This document shows positions 34,976 through 44,058 of a stretch of 64,000 bases of DNA, piece after piece. The position numbers were made by a program, and so were the translations under genes. Origin of the DNA: Comamonadaceae bacterium (GTDB lineage: Bacteria > Pseudomonadota > Gammaproteobacteria > Burkholderiales > Burkholderiaceae_C). The stretch spans positions 186,001 to 250,000 of the forward strand of contig JAJTEW010000002.1 of the NCBI GenBank assembly GCA_021299875.1, written 5' to 3'. The stretch's first letter is position 1. Every line of letters starts with the position of its first letter. The notes beneath the pieces are model-generated. The model searched no databases and was not told the origin of the DNA. It saw only the letters and a program-made list of their open reading frames with translations.

Positions 34976-36592
34976 ATGAGTGCAGTTCTAGACCATCACG
35001 ATCACGCCCATGACGACCACGGTCACGCGCCAGCGGGCTGGCGTCGTTGGGTGTATGCCACCAACCACAAAGACATCGGTACTTTGTACCTGCTGTTCAG
35101 CTTTGCCATGTTGATGGTGGGCGGTGTCCTGGCGCTGGGTATCCGTGCGGAGTTGTTTCAGCCTGGTTTGCAAATCGTGAACCCTGAGTTGTTCAATCAA
35201 TTCACCACCATGCACGGCATCATCATGGTGTTCGGCGCGATCATGCCGGCCTTTGTGGGCTTTGCGAATTGGATGATCCCTTTGCAAATTGGCGCATCCG
35301 ACATGGCGTTTGCCCGGATGAACAACTTCAGCTTCTGGCTGATGATTCCTGCGTCTTTGATGTTGATGGGTTCGTTCTTCATGCCTGGTGGTGCTCCTGC
35401 CGCCGGATGGACCTTGTATGCGCCGCTGACCCTGCAGATGGGCCCATCGATGGATGCAGCAATTTTTGCGATGCATATTTTGGGTGCGTCGTCCATCATG
35501 GGTTCGATCAACATCATCGTCACCATCTTGAACATGCGCGCGCCTGGCATGACCTTGATGAAGATGCCCATGTTCGCTTGGACTTGGTTGATTACTGCTT
35601 ACCTGCTGATTGCTGTGATGCCTGTGTTGGCTGGCGCGATCACCATGACCTTGACTGACCGCCACTTTGGGACCAGCTTCTTCAACCCCGCAGGCGGTGG
35701 TGACCCGGTCATGTACCAACACATCTTCTGGTTCTTCGGTCACCCTGAGGTGTACATCATGATCTTGCCGGCTTTCGGCATCATCAGCCAGATCGTGCCT
35801 GCTTTCTCGCGCAAGAAATTGTTTGGTTACGCCTCCATGGTGTATGCCACTTCGTCCATTGCCATTTTGTCGTTCATCGTGTGGGCGCACCACATGTTCA
35901 CGACCGGTATGCCGGTGACGGGCCAGTTGTTCTTCATGTATGCCACGATGCTGATCGCTGTGCCTACGGCCGTGAAGATTTTCAACTGGATTGCCACCAT
36001 GTGGCGCGGCTCCATGACCTTTGAAACCCCCATGTTGTTTGCGGTGGGCTTCATCTTCGTGTTCACCATGGGTGGTTTCACCGGCTTGATCTTGGCTATG
36101 GCCCCAATCGATATCCAGTTGCAAGACACTTACTATGTGGTGGCCCACTTCCACTACGTGTTGGTGGCGGGTTCCTTGTTTGCGCTGTTCGCCGGCGTGT
36201 ACTACTGGATCTCCAAATGGACGGGGGTCATGTACAACGAGACTCGCGGCAAAATCCACTTCTGGTGGTCGCTGATTTCCTTCAACATCACCTTCTTCCC
36301 GATGCACTTCCTGGGTCTGGCCGGTATGCCCCGTCGCTACGCTGACTACCCCATGCAGTTCACCGACTTCAACATGATCGCCTCGGTGGGCGCCTTCTTC
36401 TTTGGTTTCGCTCAGGTGTATTTCTTCCTGTTCGTGGTCTTGCCTTGCATGCTCGGAAAAGGCGAGAAAGCCCCCCAGAAGCCTTGGGAAGCCGCTGAAG
36501 GTCTGGAGTGGGAAGTCCCATCGCCCGCGCCATTCCATACGTTTGAGAACCCACCCAAGCTGGACGCTACGGCGACCCGTGTGATTGGTTGA
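34976..36592 (+). CDS. coxA: Cytochrome c oxidase subunit I
   Basis: 538 residues with about 12 membrane helices. Characteristic segments include the heme a ligand region [10 protein letters not shown], the CuB histidine and cross-linked tyrosine region [16 protein letters not shown], the HH pair in [10 protein letters not shown], and the heme a3/heme a histidines in [12 protein letters not shown]. This is the heme-copper catalytic subunit that reduces oxygen and pumps protons. The N-terminus is histidine-rich ([13 protein letters not shown]), possibly metal-binding. AAAGGAAA precedes the ATG. Confidence 0.97.
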   Translation: MSAVLDHHDHAHDDHGHAPAGWRRWVYATNHKDIGTLYLLFSFAMLMVGGVLALGIRAELFQPGLQIVNPELFNQFTTMHGIIMVFGAIMPAFVGFANWMIPLQIGASDMAFARMNNFSFWLMIPASLMLMGSFFMPGGAPAAGWTLYAPLTLQMGPSMDAAIFAMHILGASSIMGSINIIVTILNMRAPGMTLMKMPMFAWTWLITAYLLIAVMPVLAGAITMTLTDRHFGTSFFNPAGGGDPVMYQHIFWFFGHPEVYIMILPAFGIISQIVPAFSRKKLFGYASMVYATSSIAILSFIVWAHHMFTTGMPVTGQLFFMYATMLIAVPTAVKIFNWIATMWRGSMTFETPMLFAVGFIFVFTMGGFTGLILAMAPIDIQLQDTYYVVAHFHYVLVAGSLFALFAGVYYWISKWTGVMYNETRGKIHFWWSLISFNITFFPMHFLGLAGMPRRYADYPMQFTDFNMIASVGAFFFGFAQVYFFLFVVLPCMLGKGEKAPQKPWEAAEGLEWEVPSPAPFHTFENPPKLDATATRVIG

Positions 36593-36597
36593 ACGAC

Positions 36598-36714
36598 ATG
36601 GCCGTGACACCCGAGCAAAGAAAAAGCAATGTTCGTCTGGGCTTGATTTTGTTATCAGTGGCCTGTGTTGTTTTGGCCGGGTTCGTGGCCAAGATTTTGT
36701 TGCTCAACACCTGA
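36598..36714 (+). CDS. Cytochrome oxidase small assembly protein (38 aa)
   Basis: 38 residues from ATG 36598, 6 bases after coxA: a charged start TPEQRKSNVR then one hydrophobic helix ending AKILLLNT. Tiny single-helix proteins of this kind are regularly found between coxA and ctaG in Burkholderiales. Identification rests on that position and shape. Confidence 0.75.
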   Translation: MAVTPEQRKSNVRLGLILLSVACVVLAGFVAKILLLNT

Positions 36715-36724
36715 AAGACATTCG

Positions 36725-37348
36725 ATGAACCTGCGTGGTGCAAACCTGAAGATGGTCGGCAAGCTGGCAGTGGTTACTGCGGGCATGTTTTGCTTCGGGT
36801 ACGCGTTGGTGCCGATTTACAAGGCCATTTGTGACATCACGGGGATCAACGTTTTGTCGATCTCTGAAACGCAGGTGCCCGGCAACGCCAAAGCCGCCCA
36901 AGCGGCGCAGGTCCTGCGCAACAGCCAAGTGGACACCAGTCGCACCATCACGGTGGAGTTCGATGCCAATGTGCGCGGGCCTTGGGATTTCAAGCCAGAA
37001 AAAAGATCGATGCAAGTGCATCCGGGTGAACTCACCACAGTCATGTACGAGTTCCAAAACGTGCAAAACCGCCGCATGGCCGCACAGGCCATTCCCAGTT
37101 ACGCCCCCAAGCAAGCCGCCAGCCATTTCAACAAGCTGGAGTGTTTTTGCTTCAACGAGTACACCTTGGAAGCAGGCGAGAAAAAAGCCTGGCCTGTGGC
37201 TTTCGTGATCGATCCCAAGTTGTCCAAAGATGTGACCACGATCACGTTGTCCTACACCTTCTTTGAAGTGGGTGGCAAGACGCCAGTGGCACCCACTGCG
37301 CCATTGGCTTCCAAGACAGTGAACAGCGTCACAGGGTCTGGTTCATGA
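36725..37348 (+). CDS. ctaG: Cytochrome c oxidase assembly protein CtaG/Cox11
   Basis: 207 residues from ATG 36725. One N-terminal membrane helix is followed by a periplasmic immunoglobulin-like copper domain with the copper-binding CFCFNEYTL motif. It delivers copper to the CuB site of CoxA. Its stop overlaps the start of the DUF2970 gene by four bases. Confidence 0.94.
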   Translation: MNLRGANLKMVGKLAVVTAGMFCFGYALVPIYKAICDITGINVLSISETQVPGNAKAAQAAQVLRNSQVDTSRTITVEFDANVRGPWDFKPEKRSMQVHPGELTTVMYEFQNVQNRRMAAQAIPSYAPKQAASHFNKLECFCFNEYTLEAGEKKAWPVAFVIDPKLSKDVTTITLSYTFFEVGGKTPVAPTAPLASKTVNSVTGSGS

Positions 37349-37572
37349 GCGAGCCAGATTCCAAATCGGTGCAACAGTCGTCCTTCTTGAGGACGGTTCA
37401 AGCGGTGCTTTGGTCTTTTGTGGGTTTGCGCAAAGGTTCTGATTACCAACAGGATCTTGAGAAGCTCAACCCTTTCCACATCATCGGTGTGGGAATCGGT
37501 GCGGCTTTGTTGTTTGTATTGGGGCTCATCGCCTTGGTCAATTGGGTGGTGGCACAGCCTTTTGTGCTGTAA
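37345..37572 (+). CDS. DUF2970 small membrane protein
   Basis: 75 residues with a charged N-terminal half (VLWSFVGLRKGSDYQQDLEKLN) and one C-terminal membrane helix. Recognised as DUF2970, standard in this oxidase locus between ctaG and coxC; function unknown. Translationally coupled to ctaG. Confidence 0.85.
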   Translation: MSEPDSKSVQQSSFLRTVQAVLWSFVGLRKGSDYQQDLEKLNPFHIIGVGIGAALLFVLGLIALVNWVVAQPFVL

Positions 37573-37614
37573 CCCACCTGTCAGATTTCGAATGAAGAGA
37601 GAGCAGGAGTATTC

Positions 37615-38496
37615 ATGAGTTCAGCAGCACACGGCGGCACGCCTTACTACTATGTCCCCCACGAATCACGTCATCCCGTGATGTCGGCCATCGGTTTGTT
37701 CTTCGTCATTTTCGGCGCAGGTCAATGGGTCAATGGTGTTGAATGGGGCATGTATTGCCTGTTCTTTGGCTTGGCTTGGTGGTTGATTGTTTTGTACCAG
37801 TGGTTTTCAGAAGCGGTGCACGAAAGCGAAACCGGCATGTATGGCCGAAAGGTTGATTTGTCTTTCCGCTGGAGTATGACCTGGTTTATTTTTTCAGAAG
37901 TCATGTTCTTCGGTGCCTTTTTCACGGCCTTGTGGTGGGCCCGGTCGCACTCCATCCCTGCGCTGGGCAGCTTGGAAAATGCATTGCTTTGGCCAGACTT
38001 CAAAGCAGCTTGGCCCAGCGTTGTTGCCGGAGCCACGACTTCGCCCGCAGGCATTGTCGAGCCTTTCAAGACCATGGGCCCTTTCTGGTTGCCCACCATC
38101 AACACGGCCTTGCTCTTGACGTCCGGTGTGACATTGACCATCGCGCACCATGCCTTGCAGGTGGGCAATCGCCTGAAAACCATCAAATTCATGTGGATGA
38201 CGGTGATTTTGGGACTGGTCTTCTTGTTTGTTCAAGGTTATGAATACGCCCATGCGTGGGGTGACTTGAACCTCAAGCTTTCGTCCGGCATTTACGGTTC
38301 AACCTTTTACATGTTGACGGGTTTCCACGGTTTCCACGTGTTTGTGGGCATGTTGATGTTGTTGTTCATCACCTTGCGTTTGCAAAAAGGCCACTTCACC
38401 AAAGACCGTCACTTCGGTTTTGAAGGTGCGGCTTGGTACTGGCACTTTGTGGACGTGGTCTGGTTGGGCTTGTACATCTTGGTTTATTGGATGTAA
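37615..38496 (+). CDS. coxC: Cytochrome c oxidase subunit III
   Basis: 293 residues with seven membrane helices. Typical segments are HPVMSAIGLFFVIFGAG, FRWSMTWFIFSEVMFFGAFF, YGSTFYMLTGFHGFHVFVG and the C-terminal WYWHFVDVVWLGLYI. Stabilises the oxidase core. GAGAGCAGGAG lies before the ATG, and a strong terminator follows the gene. Confidence 0.96.
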   Translation: MSSAAHGGTPYYYVPHESRHPVMSAIGLFFVIFGAGQWVNGVEWGMYCLFFGLAWWLIVLYQWFSEAVHESETGMYGRKVDLSFRWSMTWFIFSEVMFFGAFFTALWWARSHSIPALGSLENALLWPDFKAAWPSVVAGATTSPAGIVEPFKTMGPFWLPTINTALLLTSGVTLTIAHHALQVGNRLKTIKFMWMTVILGLVFLFVQGYEYAHAWGDLNLKLSSGIYGSTFYMLTGFHGFHVFVGMLMLLFITLRLQKGHFTKDRHFGFEGAAWYWHFVDVVWLGLYILVYWM

Positions 38497-38513
38497 GACC
38501 TGCATGAACTGTT

Positions 38514-38539
38514 AAAAAAGCGCCCTTGGGCGCTTTTTT
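38514..38539 (+). terminator. Strong intrinsic terminator after coxC
   Basis: AAAAAAGCGCCC-TT-GGGCGCTTTTTT is a perfect 12-bp inverted repeat with flanking A and T runs, so it can act in both directions. It also lies beyond the 3' end of the opposing DUF2909 gene. Confidence 0.93.
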
Positions 38540-38572
38540 ATTGAGATGGATTGAGCAGACAGAGTGTTTGAA

Positions 38573-38806
38573 TCAAAGCCCAGGTGGAATGCCTGTGGGT
38601 TGAATCCAACCCATCTTCCAAGAGATCAACACACAGACAAACAGCACAATCGACAAGCCCACACGAAGGGCGAGCGCAGTGGCCATTTTGTTTTTGGGAG
38701 GCACCGCGCCATCTTCCGGGGGCACACTGCCCCTCATCATGTGAAGCAAAGCCCAGACCAAACTGGCCAAGATGGCCATAAAAGCAACTACAACCAATAT
38801 TTTCAT
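38573..38806 (-). CDS. DUF2909 twin-transmembrane protein
   Basis: 77 residues from ATG 38806 with two membrane helices (about 2-23 and 44-63) joined by a charged loop VPPEDGAVPPKNKM. It matches DUF2909, commonly found reversed within the cytochrome oxidase cluster; function unknown. Only 14 bases separate its start from the divergent SURF1 start, so promoters must lie inside the neighbouring coding regions. Confidence 0.85.
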   Translation of the reverse strand: MKILVVVAFMAILASLVWALLHMMRGSVPPEDGAVPPKNKMATALALRVGLSIVLFVCVLISWKMGWIQPTGIPPGL

Positions 38807-38820
38807 GGTGGCATTATCCG

Positions 38821-39564
38821 ATGACTGAAAAAACCCCGGGGAAACCAAGATGGCTCTTGCTGGCACTTGCTGTGCTGAGTGTGGGCCTGACCTTTTCGCT
38901 GGGTTTATGGCAGTTGGGTCGTGCGGCTGAAAAAACGGCTTTGCAACTGGCGCGAACCCAGCAGGCTGAAAAGCCGGTGCTCCATGGCCAAAGCTTGAAA
39001 GTGGACTCTGACCCGTCTGATGCCCGCGAAGACTTGCTGCATCGCCGCATGGTGTTGGTAGGACATTGGCAACACCAGCACACCGTTTACTTGGAAAACC
39101 GGCAAATGAATGCCAAGCCTGGGTTCTTCGTTTTGACACCGATCAAGCTGGAGGGCGCTGGCATCACGGTGTTGGTTCAGCGCGGTTGGGTTCCACGTTC
39201 TTTCACAGACCGTACGGCATTGCCGCCGGTTGAACAGACCCAGGAGCGCGTTGAGGTGTTCGGGAATTTGGCCCCATGGCCGTCAAGGCTCTACGATTTT
39301 GGGGGCGAGGAAAAAGGACCGATACGGCAAAATCTCGACTGGCAAGAGTTCAAGCAAGAAACGGGTTTGGACTTGCCCAAGTTCACACTGCTGCAGTCTG
39401 GTGCGGCGTCGGAAGGACTGCTGCGTGAATGGCCTGTGGTGGCCAGTGGTGTTGCAAAGCACCATGGTTACGCTTTTCAATGGTTTGGCCTCAGCGCCTT
39501 GATCGCTTTACTTTATGTCTGGTTCCAAATTGTCCAACCCCGTCGATCCCCAAAAATCCGCTGA
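38821..39564 (+). CDS. SURF1-family oxidase assembly protein
   Basis: 247 residues with two membrane helices at the ends (about 10-28 and 218-238). The SURF1 features GLWQLGRAAEK, RRMVLVGHW, ENRQMNAKPGFFVLTPI and VQRGWVPR are present. SURF1 helps insert heme a into subunit I. The gene leads the second, assembly half of the oxidase locus. Confidence 0.93.
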   Translation: MTEKTPGKPRWLLLALAVLSVGLTFSLGLWQLGRAAEKTALQLARTQQAEKPVLHGQSLKVDSDPSDAREDLLHRRMVLVGHWQHQHTVYLENRQMNAKPGFFVLTPIKLEGAGITVLVQRGWVPRSFTDRTALPPVEQTQERVEVFGNLAPWPSRLYDFGGEEKGPIRQNLDWQEFKQETGLDLPKFTLLQSGAASEGLLREWPVVASGVAKHHGYAFQWFGLSALIALLYVWFQIVQPRRSPKIR

Positions 39565-40228
39565 AAGCCCCCTGGCCATGACCATTCATGATTTGCCAAG
39601 TCCAGGCGACGTGGTGCATGCGGATGCCCAGCGCACCCGCATCGGTCGCTGGAAGATGATTGCCATGCTGTTGGTCTGCGCCTCGCCGGTTTTGGCTTCT
39701 TATTTCACCTATTACGTGCTTCGCCCTGAGGGCCGCAGCGTGTATGGCGAACTGATTCAGCCGCAAAAGGACATGCCCAGCATCACGGTCAAAAATGACC
39801 AGGCACAAGATGTGGCATTGCAGTCGCTCAAAGGCCAGTGGTTGTTGGTGACCGTGGCTTCTGGTGCGTGCGATGAGCGCTGCCAGCAAAATCTTTATTT
39901 TCAAAGACAGTTGAGGGAAATTTTGGGACGGGATAAGGATCGACTGGACCGTGTTTGGTTGGTCACCGATGCCGCTCCTGTTGCCACGGGATTGAGCGCC
40001 GCGCTCAGCGGAGCGCATGTGCTGAGAATGGACGCCGAAACGGTGGCCCGCTGGATCACCCCGGGCGCGGGGCAGCAGGCGCAAGACCATCTCTATGTGG
40101 TGGACCCCATGGGCAACTTCATGATGCGATTTCCGGCCAACATGGATGTGGCTGGTGCCTCCAAAGCCAAAAGAGATTTGAACCGTTTGCTCAAGGCGTC
40201 ATCATCTTGGGACCAAGCGGGGCGTTGA
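39515..40228 (+). CDS. Membrane-anchored SCO/thioredoxin-like protein of the oxidase locus
   Basis: 237 residues if started at ATG 39515, overlapping SURF1 by 50 bases; ATG 39578 (216 residues) is equally possible. One membrane helix lies near 50-68, followed by a periplasmic domain with thioredoxin-like spacing: LKGQWLLVTVASGACDERC, then YVVDPMGNFMMRFPAN. The C-x3-C pair (CDERC) resembles the copper site of SCO proteins. A role in oxidase maturation is inferred from position and fold resemblance. Confidence 0.8.
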   Translation: MSGSKLSNPVDPQKSAESPLAMTIHDLPSPGDVVHADAQRTRIGRWKMIAMLLVCASPVLASYFTYYVLRPEGRSVYGELIQPQKDMPSITVKNDQAQDVALQSLKGQWLLVTVASGACDERCQQNLYFQRQLREILGRDKDRLDRVWLVTDAAPVATGLSAALSGAHVLRMDAETVARWITPGAGQQAQDHLYVVDPMGNFMMRFPANMDVAGASKAKRDLNRLLKASSSWDQAGR

Positions 40229-40231
40229 ACC

Positions 40232-41362
40232 ATGAATGACGTTGCGTTGTACAACCTCGAGCCCGTGCTGGAGCTGATGGCGGTGGGCTTGGCGGTGGCT
40301 GCTTTGCCGCTGGCTTGGTGGTTTTGGCGTCAGCGCCATGCTGCTGCGTCCAGCCGATTGAAGGCGCTGACGCTGATCACCTTGTTTCTCACGTTTGACT
40401 TGGTGTTGTTCGGTGCCTTCACGCGCTTGACCGACTCGGGACTGGGTTGTCCCGATTGGCCGGGTTGTTATGGCAGCTCCACACCGATCGGCGCCAAAGT
40501 TGAAATCACGGCGGCTCAAACCGCCATGCCCACCGGCCCGGTCACGCACAGCAAAGCCTGGATCGAGATGGTCCACCGTTATCTGGCCACAGGGGTGGGA
40601 GTCTTGATCCTCACCTTGGCCAGCACGACTTGGTGGTTGCGTCGCCAAAGCCAAGAGGTCAGCCCTTGGTTACCGACCTTGACCTTGGTGTGGGTCTGCA
40701 TGCAAGGGGCTTTCGGTGCCCTCACCGTCACCATGAAGTTGTTCCCTGCCATCGTCACCTTGCACCTGATGGGTGGCATCGGTTTGTTGGCTTTGCTCAT
40801 GGCCCAAGCCGTGCGCTACGACGGTGCTGGCCTGCGACCATTGCCCACGTTTTTGCGTCGAGGTGTGTGGATCGGCTTTGTGTTGCTCTGGGCCCAAATT
40901 GCTTTGGGCGGCTGGGTCAGCACCAACTATGCCGTGTTGGCGTGTCCAGACTTTCCAACCTGCAACGGTCAGTGGGTGCCGGACATGAACTGGCAGGGCT
41001 TTAGCCTCTGGCGCGAATTGGGCTACACAACCCAAGGTGAGCTGCTGCCCTTCTTGGCTTTGTCCACCATCCATTTTGTTCACCGCTCGGCCGCTTGGCT
41101 GGTGTTGGGGGTCATGGTGTGGGTGGGTTGGCAGTTGCGACGACACGAGGGCTTGTCGATGGCGGGACGCTGGTTGCTCGGCCTGTCGGCTTTGCAGTTG
41201 ATCACCGGGCTGAGCAATGTGGTTTTGGGCTGGCCTTTGTTGGCCGCCGTTATGCACACCGGTGGGGCTGCGGCCATGGTCGTGACGCTGACCTGGGCGC
41301 TCAGTGTCGGTCGGACCGATAATCCCCAACGTATGACGTTTTCCCCAAGGCCTGCCCCATGA
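40232..41362 (+). CDS. ctaA: Heme A synthase CtaA
   Basis: 376 residues with about eight membrane helices. CtaA features are present: [21 protein letters not shown], the histidine in [12 protein letters not shown], the conserved histidine in [11 protein letters not shown], a second histidine set in [14 protein letters not shown], and the cysteine pair CPDFPTC. It oxidises the heme O methyl group to make heme A. Overlaps ctaB by four bases. Confidence 0.94.
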   Translation: MNDVALYNLEPVLELMAVGLAVAALPLAWWFWRQRHAAASSRLKALTLITLFLTFDLVLFGAFTRLTDSGLGCPDWPGCYGSSTPIGAKVEITAAQTAMPTGPVTHSKAWIEMVHRYLATGVGVLILTLASTTWWLRRQSQEVSPWLPTLTLVWVCMQGAFGALTVTMKLFPAIVTLHLMGGIGLLALLMAQAVRYDGAGLRPLPTFLRRGVWIGFVLLWAQIALGGWVSTNYAVLACPDFPTCNGQWVPDMNWQGFSLWRELGYTTQGELLPFLALSTIHFVHRSAAWLVLGVMVWVGWQLRRHEGLSMAGRWLLGLSALQLITGLSNVVLGWPLLAAVMHTGGAAAMVVTLTWALSVGRTDNPQRMTFSPRPAP

Positions 41363-42255
41363 CCGCCGCGATTGCCCCTCTGCCCATGACCGCTTGGCAG
41401 CAGTATTACGCGTTGACCAAACCGCGCGTGGTTCAACTGATTGTTTTTTGCGCGCTGATTGGCATGGTGCTGGCCGTGCCCGGTGTGCCCAGTGGGGCCG
41501 AGCTGAAGCTGGGTCTTTGGGCTTGTATCGGTATTTGGTTGGTCGCGGGTGCTGCTGCGGCATTCAACTGTTTGGTTGAAAAAACCATCGACGCCAAGAT
41601 GAAACGCACCGCCTGGCGACCGACCGCCAAAGGGGAGCTGAGCGACCGTCAGGCGCTGTTGTTTTCAGGGGTCCTGTGCGCTGTGGGTTCGGCCGTGCTG
41701 TATGTGCTGGTCAACCCGCTCACCATGTGGCTTACCTTTGCCACCTTTGTGGGCTACGCCGTCATTTACACCGTGATCCTGAAACCCCTGACGCCCCAGA
41801 ACATTGTGATCGGCGGTGCCAGCGGTGCCATGCCCCCGGTGCTGGGTTGGGCCGCCATGACCGGTCAGGTCGGACCTGAAGCGCTGATTTTGTTTTTGAT
41901 CATTTTCTTGTGGACGCCGCCGCACTTTTGGGCCTTGGCGCTCTACCGAGTTGAGGACTACCGCAAGTCCGGCTTGCCCATGTTGCCGGTGACGCACGGC
42001 AACGAATTCACGCGGCTGCAAATTCTGTTGTACACCGTGGTCTTGATGGCCTCTTGCCTGATGCCGTTTGTCTATGGCATGAGTTCTTGGCTCTATTTGG
42101 CGGCGGCGGTGGTGCTCAGCATCGGTTTCATTGGCTACGCAGTGGCTTTGTACCGCGCCTATTCGGACGAGCTGGCGCGCAAGACCTTTCGCTTTTCATT
42201 GGTTCACCTGAGTGCTTTGTTTGCTGCTTTGCTGCTCGACCACTATCTTTTTTAA
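41359..42255 (+). CDS. ctaB: Protoheme IX farnesyltransferase CtaB
   Basis: 298 residues, UbiA superfamily, with about eight to nine helices. The substrate-binding aspartate-rich motif is near [19 protein letters not shown], with [18 protein letters not shown] as the second conserved region. It adds the farnesyl tail to heme B, giving heme O for CtaA. Coupled to ctaA by an ATGA overlap. Confidence 0.95.
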   Translation: MTAAIAPLPMTAWQQYYALTKPRVVQLIVFCALIGMVLAVPGVPSGAELKLGLWACIGIWLVAGAAAAFNCLVEKTIDAKMKRTAWRPTAKGELSDRQALLFSGVLCAVGSAVLYVLVNPLTMWLTFATFVGYAVIYTVILKPLTPQNIVIGGASGAMPPVLGWAAMTGQVGPEALILFLIIFLWTPPHFWALALYRVEDYRKSGLPMLPVTHGNEFTRLQILLYTVVLMASCLMPFVYGMSSWLYLAAAVVLSIGFIGYAVALYRAYSDELARKTFRFSLVHLSALFAALLLDHYLF

Positions 42256-42265
42256 GGCCAAAGTC

Positions 42266-42874
42266 ATGCTACAGCGCAGAGTTTTTTCGAGAACCTTTTT
42301 GGCTTTGGGCATGGTCAGTGCTTTGTTGGTCTTGTCCGGTTGTGGCCAAGACAAGCCGGCTTTCAAGGGCGTGGACATCACCGGCGCCGATTATGCGCAG
42401 GGCTTTTCGCTGAGTGATCAAGACGGTCAGGTACGCACCCTGAAGGACTTTGCGGGCAAGACCGTGGTGGTGTTTTTTGGTTTCACCCAATGCCCGGATG
42501 TGTGTCCCACGGCCTTGCAAGAAATCGCTCAAGCCAAGCAACTTTTGGGCGCCGATGGTGCCAAGCTGCAAGGCATCTTCATCACCGTCGACCCCGAGCG
42601 TGACACGCCCGAGTTGCTCAAGGCCTATGTGGCCAACTTTGGTGCGGATTTTGTGGCCCTGCGACCCAGCCCGGAGCAGCTGCCCAAAGTGACCAAAGAC
42701 TTCAAGATCTATTACAAAAAGGTCGACGGTAAAACCCCCACCAGCTATACCCTCGACCATTCGGCAGGCAGTTTCACCTTTGATCCGCAAGGCCGCATTC
42801 GGCTGTACAACCGCCACGCCAGTGGTGCTGAAACCCTGGCCTCTGACGTGAAGATTTTGCTCAGCGGCAAGTGA
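42266..42874 (+). CDS. SCO1/SenC copper chaperone lipoprotein
   Basis: 202 residues from ATG 42266. Lipoprotein leader (LLVLSGCGQD) then a thioredoxin-like fold with the copper site CPDVC in GFTQCPDVCPTAL and the conserved histidine in YTLDHSAGSF. It metallates the CuA site of subunit II. Last gene of the oxidase cluster; its stop lies inside a 9-bp hairpin. Confidence 0.94.
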   Translation: MLQRRVFSRTFLALGMVSALLVLSGCGQDKPAFKGVDITGADYAQGFSLSDQDGQVRTLKDFAGKTVVVFFGFTQCPDVCPTALQEIAQAKQLLGADGAKLQGIFITVDPERDTPELLKAYVANFGADFVALRPSPEQLPKVTKDFKIYYKKVDGKTPTSYTLDHSAGSFTFDPQGRIRLYNRHASGAETLASDVKILLSGK

Positions 42875-42890
42875 GGCGCTCAGCGCCTCA
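42872..42890. terminator. Hairpin at the end of the oxidase cluster
   Basis: TGAGGCGCT-C-AGCGCCTCA is a perfect 9-bp inverted repeat that includes the SCO1 stop codon. It has no T-run, so termination is only a possibility; it lies between convergent SCO1 and rpoH. Confidence 0.4.
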
Positions 42891-42969
42891 GTTCAGCTCA
42901 ACCATTCGGCAGCGATGTTGTCGGTCAAAACCGGGTATCTCGATCGAACGTGGCCCACAAGCCCTGTGT

Positions 42970-43902
42970 TCAAGCGAACTCGACCAAGGCTTTTTTCATT
43001 TTTTTCATGGCCGCCACTTCGATTTGGCGGATGCGCTCGGCGCTGACACCGTATTCGTCGGCCAAGTCGTGCAGCGTCATGCCGCCCGAGCCGTTGTCGT
43101 TGACCTTGAGCCAGCGCTCCTCTACGATGCGGCGGCTGCGTTCGTCCAATGCATTGAGGGCCGTGGCCAGTCCGTCGCTGGCCATCACATCGCGCTCGTG
43201 GGCTTCGATCATGGCGGTGGGCTCATGGTTGACATCGGCCAAGTAAGCGATGGGGCCAAAGGCCTGCTCGCCATCGTCCGATGGCGCCGGGTCCAGCAAC
43301 ACGTCGCCGCCCGACATGCGCATTTCCATCTCGCGGACTTCCTCGCGTTTGACGTTCAGGCTGTGCGCCATCGCATCCACCTGGTCGGGTGTCAAGGTGT
43401 CGCGGTGGGTGCCTTCGTCGGCATCCGCTTTGTAGCCTTGCTTCATCGAGCGCAAGTTGAAGAACAGCTTGCGCTGGGCCTTGGTGGTGGCCACCTTGAC
43501 CATGCGCCAGTTTTTCAGAATGTACTCGTGGATCTCGGCCTTGATCCAGTGCAGCGCGTAGCTGACCAGGCGCACGCCCTGGTCTGGGTCAAAGCGCTTG
43601 ACGGCCTTCATCAAGCCCACGTTGCCTTCTTGGATCAGGTCGCCGTGCGGCAGGCCGTAGCCCAGGTATTGGCGCGACACCGACACCACCAAACGCAGGT
43701 GCGAGAGCACGAGTTTGCGGGCGGCCTCGAGGTCGTCGTGGGCTTTGAGTTGCCGGGCGGCTTCTTGCTCTTCCTCGAGGGTGAGCATGGGCATGCGGTT
43801 GACCGCAGAGATGTAGGCGTCCAAATGGCCGAGCGAGGGCACGACCGCCCAGGGGTTGCTCAGCGTGATGGCTGTGGCGGGGGAACCAGTTTGAATGTAC
43901 AT
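42970..43902 (-). CDS. rpoH: RNA polymerase sigma factor RpoH (sigma-32)
   Basis: 310 residues from ATG 43902, chosen because AAGGAG lies 7 bases upstream. Sigma-70 region 2 reads GDLIQEGNVGLMKAVKRFD, region 2.4 includes SYALHWIKAEIHEYI, the RpoH box appears as QRKLFFNLR, and region 4 ends with GVSAERIRQIEVAAMKKM. It directs heat-shock transcription. A perfect CIRCE operator lies 30 bases before the start, so HrcA control of rpoH is expected. Encoded downstream of ftsY on the same strand, the order known from E. coli but without ftsEX. Confidence 0.96.
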   Translation of the reverse strand: MYIQTGSPATAITLSNPWAVVPSLGHLDAYISAVNRMPMLTLEEEQEAARQLKAHDDLEAARKLVLSHLRLVVSVSRQYLGYGLPHGDLIQEGNVGLMKAVKRFDPDQGVRLVSYALHWIKAEIHEYILKNWRMVKVATTKAQRKLFFNLRSMKQGYKADADEGTHRDTLTPDQVDAMAHSLNVKREEVREMEMRMSGGDVLLDPAPSDDGEQAFGPIAYLADVNHEPTAMIEAHERDVMASDGLATALNALDERSRRIVEERWLKVNDNGSGGMTLHDLADEYGVSAERIRQIEVAAMKKMKKALVEFA

Positions 43903-43931
43903 ACCAGAACTCCTTTCAGAATGCCCCAATA

Positions 43932-43958
43932 TTAGCACTCTCTGGTGAGGAGTGCTAA
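43932..43958. promoter_or_regulatory. Perfect CIRCE operator (HrcA site) upstream of rpoH
   Basis: TTAGCACTC (43932-43940), nine bases, then GAGTGCTAA (43950-43958) is the exact CIRCE consensus. On the rpoH strand a TAATAT candidate -10 box overlaps the proximal edge of the operator, which fits repression by promoter occlusion. Confidence 0.95.
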
Positions 43959-44058
43959 ATGGTGGCCTCAGGGGTCTGAGGTGCCTCGGGTTATCCCTGA
44001 TCTTGCGGCCGAGGGCTGGGGGCGTCTGTGTGCTGAGCCACGGCGCAAGCTGGGACGT

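Noticed and set aside
34988..36610. 540-codon histidine-rich minus-strand open frame opposite coxA
   Set aside because: It is the complement of membrane-helix codons in coxA; no motif supports it.
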